This document shows positions 1 to 5,199 of a stretch of DNA of 5,199 nt, piece by piece. The notes under the pieces were generated by a model, which saw only the letters and a program-made list of their open reading frames with translations, was not told the DNA's origin and searched no databases. The stretch comes from an uncultured Alphaproteobacteria bacterium (GTDB lineage: Bacteria; Pseudomonadota; Alphaproteobacteria; Rhizobiales; Hyphomicrobiaceae): the NCBI GenBank assembly GCA_937950105.1, contig CALFEM010000122.1, positions 1 through 5,199 on the forward strand, in the 5' to 3' direction. Each line of letters opens with the position of its first letter. Positions within the stretch are counted from its first letter, which is position 1. The translations under genes were made by a program, and so were the position numbers.

Positions 1-1278
1 CTGGCCGAACTGGAGAGTGAGTTCGACGCCGTGTTCATGGCGATCGGCGCCCAGTCCGGCTCGCCGCTGACCATCCCCAATGCCGACAAGGTCCCCAACT
101 GCATCAGCGGCATCGCCTTCCTGACGGCCTTCAACGACGGACGCCTGAAGCACTCGGCCGCGCGCGTGCTGGTGATCGGCGGCGGCGATACCGCGATGGA
201 CGTCGCGGCGGTGGCGCGCCGTCTCGGCCATATCACCCATAAACACGAGAGCGATCGCCCCGAATACGTGGTGCTGGGCCAGACCGCGCACGACGTCGCC
301 TCGATCGCCAAGCGACAGGGCGCCGACGTGACGGTCGTCTATCGTCGCCCGATCGAAAAAATGCCGGCGGCCAAGCAGGAGATCGAGCACGTCATGCAGG
401 AGGGCGTCGAGATCCGCGGCTCGCTGGTGCCGCTCGAGGTCGTGCTCGGAGAGGACGGACGGGCGAAGGCGCTGCGCGTCGTCAAGGTCGAGTGGACCGG
501 CAACAAGATGGTCGAGCTGCCGGACAGCGTGCACGACATCGAGTGCGATCTGATCGTCGCCGCGATCGGTCAGGCCGGTGACTTCAACGGCATGGAGGCG
601 CTCAACAACAACAAGGGGTTGATGAAGGTCGATCAGCTGTACCGCTTCCCCGGCAAGCCGGGCATTTTCGTCGGCGGCGACATCATCAAGCCACATCTGC
701 TGACGACCGCCATCGGGCACGCCGCCATCGCTGCAGAGAGTATAGATCATTACGTTTCGGGCGAGCCGATCGACAAACGCCCGAAGGTCGACGTGCATCA
801 CTTCCGGCTGCTCGACGAACTGCAGCAGCGGGGCCTCGCGCCGGCAACGGCCGAGGAACCGGTGGTCGTCGGCACCGACAGCTCGAACGTGGCGATCCAC
901 AATTTCGAGGATCGCTCAGCCTCGCAGATCATCCCGCACGACATGCTGTTCCTCGGCCACTTCGGCATCGAGCCGCGCCGGATTCGCGGTGAGAAGCATA
1001 TCGGCGAGAGCGACGTGCTCGGCAACTTCGAAGAGCGGTTGCAGGCGCTGGCCGAGAAGGAAGCCGCCGACGAGGCCAAACGCTGCATGAGCTGCGGCAT
1101 GTGCTTCGAGTGCGACAACTGCATGGTGTTCTGCCCGCAGACGGCGGTGGAGCGCGTGCCGAAGAAGGAGCGCGCGATCGGCCGCTACGTGACGACGGTG
1201 TACGCGAAGTGCATCGGCTGCCACATCTGCGCCGACGTCTGCCCGTCGGGCTACATCCAGATGGGCCTCGGCGAATAG
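1..1278 (+). CDS. GltD/DsrL-like NAD(P)- and FAD-binding oxidoreductase with C-terminal ferredoxin domain (5' partial)
   Basis: The frame is open from base 1, so the N-terminus is missing and 425 residues are visible. The family moves electrons between NAD(P)H, FAD and iron-sulfur clusters in the cytoplasm. In visible numbering, residues 8-18 (FDAVFMAIGAQ) match the GltD-type FAD fold. VIGGGDTAMD (58-67) is the NAD(P)-binding glycine loop. YRR (114-116) lies where GltD proteins contact the nucleotide phosphate. IFVGGD (222-227) is the second FAD motif. The C-terminus carries CxxCxxCxxxCP (Cys 368, 371, 374, 378) and another CxxCxxCxxxCP (404, 407, 410, 414), as expected for two 4Fe-4S clusters, plus extra Cys 362 and 365. 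GltD itself has its clusters at the N-terminus, so the C-terminal ferredoxin resembles DsrL or the flavin subunits of 2-oxoacid:acceptor oxidoreductases. Which of these it is cannot be settled without the upstream genes; no dsr gene follows. About 30 extra residues, including a repeated helix, follow the glycine loop. Confidence 0.88.
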   Translation: MAELESEFDAVFMAIGAQSGSPLTIPNADKVPNCISGIAFLTAFNDGRLKHSAARVLVIGGGDTAMDVAAVARRLGHITHKHESDRPEYVVLGQTAHDVASIAKRQGADVTVVYRRPIEKMPAAKQEIEHVMQEGVEIRGSLVPLEVVLGEDGRAKALRVVKVEWTGNKMVELPDSVHDIECDLIVAAIGQAGDFNGMEALNNNKGLMKVDQLYRFPGKPGIFVGGDIIKPHLLTTAIGHAAIAAESIDHYVSGEPIDKRPKVDVHHFRLLDELQQRGLAPATAEEPVVVGTDSSNVAIHNFEDRSASQIIPHDMLFLGHFGIEPRRIRGEKHIGESDVLGNFEERLQALAEKEAADEAKRCMSCGMCFECDNCMVFCPQTAVERVPKKERAIGRYVTTVYAKCIGCHICADVCPSGYIQMGLGE

Positions 1279-1298
1279 GTGTGCTCGACGACGAGTGT

Positions 1299-1336
1299 CG
1301 AAGATACCCGGCGCGATCCGGCGCCGGGCATCTTCG
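1299..1336. terminator. Shared hairpin terminator between convergent genes
   Basis: A 16-bp inverted repeat (arms 1299-1314 and 1321-1336, 6-nt loop) lies 20 bases past the flavoprotein stop and 34 bases past the caspase-like gene stop. The single mismatch is A-C when read on the + strand but becomes a G-U pair on the - strand, so the stem is fully paired in the minus-strand transcript. No long U-tract follows on either side, only the short T-rich arm (tcttcgtt). The placement between two gene ends supports a bidirectional terminator. Termination efficiency cannot be judged from sequence. Confidence 0.65.
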
Positions 1337-1370
1337 TTCCGGTCTCGGCGATGCGGCGCATCCGCAAGTG

Positions 1371-2513
1371 TCACCGCGCCTCGGTGATCTCGTAGACGAA
1401 ATTCCAGGTGCGCTGATCGGTGCTCCAGAAAATGCGTTTGGCGGCGATGTCGATGCGCACCCAGATCGGGCCGGTCGAGCGCTCGCCGTCGTACAGAAGG
1501 ATCTCCTGCGCTGTCGCCGAGAGTTGCTTGTGGTTGAAGGTCGTCGCGCGCTTTTCATTCGACGACTGCACGAGTTCGGTCCAGCGGCCGGCATCGATAC
1601 GCTTGAAGCTGCCGAGCGTGACGCGCCCGTCTGGCCATGACTGGCGGAACGAGATGACCTGCGCGCCTGTGGGCGCTGGCGTTGCGGCTTTCGTAGCGGG
1701 GCGGCCAGGATTGAAGTAGATGGCGTGGCGCAACGAGTTGTGATCCCACGGCGCCTGACGGCCACCGGTCGCATCGTAGACGTCGTTGCGCACGCGGCGC
1801 AGCGTGGTGATGACTTCGTCCCCGGGGGTGCGCATGTGCTTCAAGAGGGCGCTGGCGTAGGGGGAGTTGCGCCCATCGCCGTCGAGTGCGACCGCTCCGG
1901 GTTTGGTCGAGAAGCCGATCAGCAGATCGACACCCTCTCCGGCGACGTCGGCGAGACCGCTGCCGACATCGAGAGAGCGCGACAGCCCGCGCAGCCGGCG
2001 TGCCAGAGGATTGTCGCGGCAGGCGTCGAGCAGGATGAGGCTGTTGAGCGCCTGCCGCTCCATGTGGCGCAGGACAAGGTGCAGGGAAATGGTGTCGAAT
2101 TCGACGTCGCTCTCGTGTTCGAGTTTAGCGTCGATCGGCACGAGGTAATTCTTGCCGGAAACCTGCAGCGCGTGCCCGGCATAGAAAAACACCGCCAAGT
2201 CGGCGCCCGTCAGCGTGCGCGCGAAGCGCTTCAGGGCGGCGTCCATTGCCGCTTTGTCGAGATCGAAGCCGGCGACGACGTCGAAGCCGAGGCGCTTCAG
2301 TTCCGCAGAAATATCGCTGGCGTCGTTGCGAGGGTTCTTGAGCGTGGTCGTGTGCCGGTAGTCGCCGTTGCCGACCACCAGAGCGACGCGCCGTTCGGCG
2401 AGCGCGGGTACCGATGCGACTGCAAGCAGACCGAGGAGAGCGAGAAGTTGAAGCGTGAGCCTGCGCTTTCGTGGTGCTGTGGCAACGGCGCGGAGTGATG
2501 AAGCGGCACGCAT
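1371..2513 (-). CDS. Exported caspase-like (peptidase C14 fold) protein with C-terminal accessory domain
   Basis: The 380-residue protein begins with a signal peptide: basic KRR at 17-19, a hydrophobic core, and an ALA site at about 37-39, so it is probably exported to the periplasm. The caspase p20-like fold follows, from RRVALVVGNGDY (41-52) to IYFN (265-268). The catalytic dyad is visible: His114 in FFYAGHALQ and Cys165 in LLDACRDNP. GRNSPYASALL and PWDHNSLRHAIYF are usual in bacterial caspase-like proteins, so it should be an active cysteine peptidase, probably with basic P1 preference if like orthocaspases (inference). A Pro/Ala-rich linker leads to a domain at about 285-380, rich in aromatic residues (GRWTEL, EILLYD, WVRIDI, WNFVYEI), which I cannot name. 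The ATG at 2513 is chosen because a GGGGGA ribosome site lies 5 nt upstream and the signal peptide fits. An in-frame ATG at 2591 would add 26 residues without a ribosome site. The gene is downstream of fumC but separated by a hairpin. Substrate and role are unknown. Confidence 0.87.
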   Translation of the reverse strand: MRAASSLRAVATAPRKRRLTLQLLALLGLLAVASVPALAERRVALVVGNGDYRHTTTLKNPRNDASDISAELKRLGFDVVAGFDLDKAAMDAALKRFARTLTGADLAVFFYAGHALQVSGKNYLVPIDAKLEHESDVEFDTISLHLVLRHMERQALNSLILLDACRDNPLARRLRGLSRSLDVGSGLADVAGEGVDLLIGFSTKPGAVALDGDGRNSPYASALLKHMRTPGDEVITTLRRVRNDVYDATGGRQAPWDHNSLRHAIYFNPGRPATKAATPAPTGAQVISFRQSWPDGRVTLGSFKRIDAGRWTELVQSSNEKRATTFNHKQLSATAQEILLYDGERSTGPIWVRIDIAAKRIFWSTDQRTWNFVYEITEAR

Positions 2514-2518
2514 GCCGG

Positions 2519-2524
2519 TCCCCC
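2519..2524 (-). promoter_or_regulatory. Ribosome binding site for the caspase-like gene
   Basis: Read on the minus strand this is GGGGGA, ending 5 nt before the ATG at 2513. The alternative ATG at 2591 has no purine-rich stretch in front, so this site decides the start. Confidence 0.5.
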
Positions 2525-2614
2525 GATCAGAAGGTGTCGACTGGCTTCGTCTCGTAACTCCACGATACTGGCCGCAGATGGCAGCGTCCATCTGCGTTGG
2601 CTGCCTGAGTACGG

Positions 2615-2648
2615 GAAACGCCCGCGAGCGTCGGCGCGCGGGCGTTTC
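2615..2648 (-). terminator. Probable fumC terminator hairpin
   Basis: Perfect 12-bp inverted repeat (gaaacgcccgcg at 2615-2626, its complement at 2637-2648) with a 10-nt loop, starting 24 bases beyond the fumC stop. The stem is GC-rich at the loop end and has TTTC at its base, giving a short U-run in the minus-strand transcript but no longer tail. It separates fumC from the caspase-like gene, which suggests the two are not a tight operon, although readthrough is possible. Confidence 0.65.
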
Positions 2649-2672
2649 AATCGTGCCATCGATCAGAAGGTC

Positions 2673-4076
2673 TCACGCCGGGTCGGGGCCGATCATCTTT
2701 TCGGGGCGCACGATGGCGTCGAAGTCCTCGCCCGCGATGCCGAGTGCAATTGCTTCCTCACGCAGCGTCGTGCCGTTCTTGTGCGCGGTCTTGGCAACCT
2801 TCGCGGCGAGGTCGTAGCCGTACTTTTCCTTGAGCGGCGTCACCAGCATGAGCGAGTTGGCAAGTCCGCGCGCGATGTTGTCGAGGCGCGGCTCGATGCC
2901 GACCACGGCGTTGTCGGTGAACGACACGGCGGCGTCGGCGAGCAGACGCACCGACTGCAGGAAGTTGTACGCCATCATCGGGTTGAACACGTTCAGCTCG
3001 AAGTGGCCCTGGCTACCGGCGAACGCGATCGCGGCGTTGTTGCCGTGGATGTGGGCGGCGACCTGCGTGATGGCTTCGCACTGCGTCGGGTTGACCTTGC
3101 CCGGCATGATCGACGAGCCCGGCTCGTTCTCGGGCAACGCCAGTTCGCCGAGGCCGGCGCGCGGGCCGGAGCCGAGGAAGCGGATGTCGTTGGCGATCTT
3201 GAAGCAGCTCATGGCGACGGTGTGGATGGCGCCGTGCGTGAACACCATCGCGTCGTGTGCCGCGAGCGCCTCGAACTTGTTCGGCGCCGACGTGAACGGC
3301 AGGCCGGTGAGCGCGGCGATGCGCTCGGCGACCTTCTCCGCGAAACCAGCGGGCGAGGCGAGGCCGGTGCCGACGGCGGTGCCGCCCTGTGCCAGCTCCA
3401 TCAGCGCCGGCAGCGTCAGCTCGATGCGCTTGATGCCGTTCTCGATCTGCTGGGCGTAGCCGGAAAACTCCTGCCCGAGCGTCAGCGGCGTCGCGTCCTG
3501 CGTGTGCGTGCGGCCAATCTTGATGATGTGGCCCCAAGCCTTCGCCTTGGCGTCCAGCGCGGCGTGCAGGTGGCGCAATGCCGGCACCAGGCGGCGGACG
3601 ACTTCCTCGGCGCAGGCGATGTGCATGGCCGTCGGGAAGGTGTCGTTCGACGACTGGCTCATGTTGACGTGATCGTTCGGGTGGATCGGCTTCTTCGAGC
3701 CCATCTCGCCGCCCAGCATCTCGATGGCGCGGTTCGAGATCACCTCGTTGGCGTTCATGTTCGACTGCGTGCCGGAGCCGGTCTGCCAGACCACCAGCGG
3801 AAAATGATCATTGAGCTTGCCGTCGATGACTTCCTGCGCCGCAGTGACGACGACGTTGCCGAGTTCCGGCGACAGCTTGCCGAGCGCCATATTGGCTTCC
3901 GCCGCCGCCCGCTTGACGATGCCGAGCGCGCGCACCACCGGCGCCGGCTGCTTCTCCCAGCCGATCTTGAAGTTGCCGAGTGAGCGTTCCGCCTGCGCGC
4001 CCCAGTATCTGGAGGCGTCGACGTCGATCGGGCCGAAGGTGTCGGTTTCGGTGCGGGTGCGCTTCGTCTCGGTCAT
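2673..4076 (-). CDS. fumC: Class II fumarate hydratase (fumarase C)
   Basis: FumC interconverts fumarate and L-malate in the TCA cycle. It is an iron-independent cytoplasmic homotetramer of the fumarase/aspartase superfamily. The 467-residue length is normal for the family. Visible landmarks are the N-terminal [18 protein letters not shown], the substrate-binding [16 protein letters not shown] (97-112), [14 protein letters not shown] (132-145), [16 protein letters not shown] with the conserved His191, and the superfamily signature [11 protein letters not shown] (320-330) with the catalytic-loop serine Ser321. No key residue is missing. The ATG at 4076 is chosen because homologues start just before this TDTFGP segment and a purine-rich AGAGAGA precedes it; an upstream in-frame ATG at 4178 would add a Pro/Arg-rich stretch unlike the family. 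The gene is transcribed away from the small gene at 4397 and is followed by a hairpin at 2615-2648. Aspartase is the only close alternative, and the motifs favour fumarase. Confidence 0.97.
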   Translation of the reverse strand: MTETKRTRTETDTFGPIDVDASRYWGAQAERSLGNFKIGWEKQPAPVVRALGIVKRAAAEANMALGKLSPELGNVVVTAAQEVIDGKLNDHFPLVVWQTGSGTQSNMNANEVISNRAIEMLGGEMGSKKPIHPNDHVNMSQSSNDTFPTAMHIACAEEVVRRLVPALRHLHAALDAKAKAWGHIIKIGRTHTQDATPLTLGQEFSGYAQQIENGIKRIELTLPALMELAQGGTAVGTGLASPAGFAEKVAERIAALTGLPFTSAPNKFEALAAHDAMVFTHGAIHTVAMSCFKIANDIRFLGSGPRAGLGELALPENEPGSSIMPGKVNPTQCEAITQVAAHIHGNNAAIAFAGSQGHFELNVFNPMMAYNFLQSVRLLADAAVSFTDNAVVGIEPRLDNIARGLANSLMLVTPLKEKYGYDLAAKVAKTAHKNGTTLREEAIALGIAGEDFDAIVRPEKMIGPDPA

Positions 4077-4396
4077 GGGCTCTCTCTGCTGGACACGCGG
4101 AGCCTCGGGCTCGCGCGGAGATGGCGGTCGCGAATGCGGCGCTCCGGGGAGGGCGCGCGCCTCAGCTAGCACGCGCAAGGCCGGCGGCTCCAGTTGAACG
4201 GAAGTCGCCCGGACGCGACGGCACGCGCCGGTCGTTGCATGGGCAAATGCCGGAAACGAGGTTAACCAATTCTAAATATTGCCGTTTTCGGCGTGCTCCG
4301 TGGGTGGGTCAGCGTCGTGTCGAGTCGCGTGGGGTACCGGGACCGGGGAGCCCGGACGAGGTGAGTGAATTCGGACAACGACAGGGGACAAGCGTC
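4077..4396. other. Divergent intergenic region between fumC and the 87-residue gene
   Basis: This 320-base stretch must contain the promoters of both flanking genes. I see no convincing coding frame; reading frames here are Arg/Pro/Ser-rich shadows. The half nearest fumC (4077-4250) is very GC-rich, with a small 5-bp hairpin (gagcc-tcg-ggctc, 4100-4112) in the presumed fumC leader. The only AT-rich patch is about 4258-4288. A small inverted repeat ttgc-atgg-gcaa lies at 4235-4246. No clear sigma70 -35/-10 pair could be fixed on either strand. Confidence 0.6.
4262..4280 (+). promoter_or_regulatory. AT-rich promoter patch with CtrA-like site
   Basis: The stretch reads TTAACCAATTCTAAATATT, sharply AT-rich against its surroundings. 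TTAA at 4262-4265 is followed after 7 bases by TAAA at 4273-4276. The alphaproteobacterial cell-cycle regulator CtrA binds TTAA-N7-TTAA, and the half-site often continues as TTAACCAT, so this is a one-mismatch match. TAAATA at 4273-4278 could also serve as a -10 box, but no good -35 lies 17 bases upstream. The patch could serve the small + strand gene (about 120 bases downstream), fumC, or both. The match may be chance. Confidence 0.35.
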
Positions 4397-4660
4397 ATGG
4401 AACCGAAAATCATCGTCATGATCGTAACGCTGGCCATGCCGAACGGCGACAGCGGCGTACACGTGAAGCCCATGCAGACGGCCGAGGTGTGCCGCGCCGC
4501 CGCCGACATCGAGGCGACCGACCCGTTCGTGCGCCACGTCGAATGCTCGGAACTCTCCGATGGCAAGCTGCTGCTGGACTTCAAGTACGGCACGACCGAC
4601 GACGACAACGCGGCGGCAGCGCCGGATAAGAACAGCGACAAGACCGCGTTCCGCAGCTGA
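4397..4660 (+). CDS. Small protein of unknown function (87 residues)
   Basis: I do not recognise this family. The N-terminus (MEPKIIVMIVTLAMPNGDSG) looks like a β-strand followed by a turn. It is not hydrophobic enough for a firm transmembrane call and has no cleavable signal. Residues 25-50 contain two cysteines (32 and 50) in a probable helix-strand unit, followed by a short strand KLLLDFKYG (57-65). The last 20 or so residues are charged and probably disordered (TTDDDNAAAAPDKNSDKTAFRS). The start is supported by AGGGGA at 4383-4388, 8 nt before the ATG. An in-frame extension upstream to 3980 would run into antisense fumC and is rejected. Clear codon-like composition and a good ribosome site argue for a real gene. 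The gene is transcribed divergently from fumC and ends 18 bases before the stop of the convergent HAD gene. Confidence 0.7.
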   Translation: MEPKIIVMIVTLAMPNGDSGVHVKPMQTAEVCRAAADIEATDPFVRHVECSELSDGKLLLDFKYGTTDDDNAAAAPDKNSDKTAFRS

Positions 4661-4678
4661 CCGCGAGACTCCCGGCCG

Positions 4679-5119
4679 TCAGCCGCCGAAGCGGGTGCGG
4701 ATGATGGCGGCGACGCGAGCCAGTTCACCATCGTCCTCGGGATAGGGAGGCGCGAACTCGTCGATGGCGATCCACAGGTGGCGTTCATCGGGTGCGATGT
4801 AGGCCGCCTGGTCGTCGACCAGCAAAGCCTCGTGCGGGGCAACGTCGGGGATGAAGGAGAGGTGCTTCACAGGCCCGCTCCATGCCACTTGCGGCACGAG
4901 CGCGAACCAGTCCGGCGCGACACCTTCCTCCACCAGCAACTGCTGGATCGTGCGCACGCGGGAGGCGGAAACGGCGGCGAAAAGCACGATGGCGGGCGCT
5001 GACGCGCGGCAGCCTTCGAGGAAGTCACGCAGGCCGGGGCGCGGAAAAATGCTCAGCGCATTCGAAATCAGCGTGCCCTCGAGATCGAGGGCAAGCACGC
5101 GTGGTCTGGAAGATGTCAT
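4679..5119 (-). CDS. Small HAD-superfamily, NIF/FCP1-like phosphatase-fold protein
   Basis: This complete 146-residue protein has the HAD core without a sizeable cap domain, as in NIF/FCP1-type phosphatases. Motif I is LALDLEGTLIS (9-19), with nucleophile Asp12; the usual second Asp is Glu14. Motif II falls at VLFAAVSAS (45-53), where the family normally has Thr or Ser right after the Phe; here it is Ala48. Motif III Lys is Lys85 in SGPVKHL. Motif IV is ALLVDDQAAYI (98-108), with Asp102 and Asp103 for magnesium. PRPGLRDFLEGC and LLVEEGVAPDWF are family-typical connecting helices. The fold assignment is firm, but activity and substrate are not known. With Glu14 and Ala48 the enzyme could be slow, specialised or non-catalytic. 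No Shine-Dalgarno sequence is evident before the ATG at 5119; translation could be coupled to the upstream gene ending at 5172. Confidence 0.82.
   Translation of the reverse strand: MTSSRPRVLALDLEGTLISNALSIFPRPGLRDFLEGCRASAPAIVLFAAVSASRVRTIQQLLVEEGVAPDWFALVPQVAWSGPVKHLSFIPDVAPHEALLVDDQAAYIAPDERHLWIAIDEFAPPYPEDDGELARVAAIIRTRFGG
4683..4694 (-). other. UUCG tetraloop hairpin at the 3' end of the HAD gene
   Basis: On the minus strand the last sense codons of the HAD gene read CCGC-TTCG-GCGG, a 4-bp GC stem closed by C(UUCG)G, an exceptionally stable RNA loop. It ends 2 bases before the stop codon. No U-tract follows, so it is not a classical terminator, but it could protect the 3' end or pause polymerase. 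It is short enough to be a codon-use accident (Arg-Phe-Gly-Gly). Confidence 0.3.
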
Positions 5120-5142
5120 CGAGCGGTGGCCGCCAAGGCTGG

Positions 5143-5173
5143 CAGTGATGTCCGATCGCAGTGACGTCCGGTC
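5143..5173. repeat. Two-copy 15-bp tandem direct repeat, period 16
   Basis: cagtgatgtccgatc (5143-5157) and cagtgacgtccggtc (5159-5173) match at 13 of 15 positions, with one base between them. The pair sits between the HAD gene start (5119) and the stop of the presumed upstream gene (5172-5174). It may be a small duplication or a pair of operator half-sites. Confidence 0.45.
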
Positions 5174-5199
5174 AGCGCTTGCGGAAGGCGTCGAGGCTG
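5172..5199 (-). CDS. C-terminal tail of an upstream gene (partial)
   Basis: Read on the minus strand from the window edge, the frame gives ...SLDAFRKR followed by a TGA stop at 5174-5172. The basic, helical tail is typical of real protein C-termini, and the position 52 bases before the HAD start would make it the preceding gene of a minus-strand pair. Eight residues are too few to identify a family, and the frame could be accidental. Confidence 0.35.

Noticed and set aside
1..1278. Naming the flavoprotein dsrL or gltD
   Set aside because: The C-terminal ferredoxin speaks against gltD. There is no dsr gene in view to support dsrL, and the N-terminal third is missing.
929..1774. A 281-codon - strand frame spanning the end of the flavoprotein and the caspase-like gene end
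   Set aside because: It is Arg/Ser-rich shadow coding, crosses the intergenic terminator, and overlaps two well-supported genes.
1725..2498. A 257-codon + strand frame opposite the caspase-like gene
   Set aside because: It is antisense to a gene with clear catalytic motifs and a signal peptide, has skewed low-information composition and no plausible ribosome site.
2514..2591. Longer start for the caspase-like protein at 2591
   Set aside because: There is no ribosome site, and the extension would place 26 polar residues before the signal peptide. It remains possible but is less likely than 2513.
2781..3983. A 400-codon open frame on the + strand opposite fumC
   Set aside because: Its translation is dominated by Arg, Val, Asp and His with no motif, as expected for the complement of a high-GC gene; fumC on the other strand is unambiguous.
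4077..4178. N-terminal extension of FumC to an ATG at 4178
   Set aside because: The added 34 residues are Pro/Arg-rich and unlike family N-termini; the internal ATG at 4076 gives the usual fumarase start and length.
1..5199. A new multi-gene defence or mobile system
   Set aside because: A caspase-like gene can be part of defence islands, but here it has a signal peptide and sits next to fumC with no sensor, nuclease, transposase, integrase or toxin-antitoxin partner.

Overview
The window is a GC-rich chromosomal segment with bacterial gene organisation. Protein style points to a proteobacterium. An alphaproteobacterium, perhaps of the Rhizobiales/Hyphomicrobiales type, fits best: the class II fumarase, the secreted caspase-like protein and a CtrA-like TTAA box all look familiar from that group. 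This placement is an inference from family resemblance and is tentative. I see no tRNA, rRNA, CRISPR array, transposase or phage gene.

Layout. (1) Positions 1-1278, + strand: the C-terminal 425 residues of a GltD/DsrL-like NAD(P)- and FAD-binding oxidoreductase ending in a ferredoxin-like domain, cut by the window start. (2) Positions 1299-1336: a strong hairpin between convergent genes. (3) Positions 2513-1371, - strand: an exported caspase-like (peptidase C14 fold) protein with an unassigned C-terminal domain. (4) Positions 2615-2648: a 12-bp perfect stem, the likely fumC terminator. (5) Positions 4076-2673, - strand: fumC, a complete class II fumarase. (6) Positions 4077-4396: a 320-bp divergent intergenic region whose only AT-rich patch holds a CtrA-like half-site. 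(7) Positions 4397-4660, + strand: an unrecognised 87-residue protein. (8) Positions 5119-4679, - strand: a small HAD/NIF-type phosphatase-like protein ending 18 nt from its convergent neighbour. (9) Positions 5199-5172, - strand: probably the last eight codons of another gene.

Functional reading. The genes do not form one operon. fumC is a housekeeping TCA-cycle gene. The flavoprotein belongs to a redox unit whose other members lie upstream of the window. The caspase-like gene sits alone behind a terminator. No clear new multi-gene system is visible. The points most worth a second look are an internal helix repeat in the flavoprotein, altered catalytic motifs in the HAD protein, the unnamed C-terminal domain of the caspase-like protein, and the CtrA-like site near the small orphan gene.
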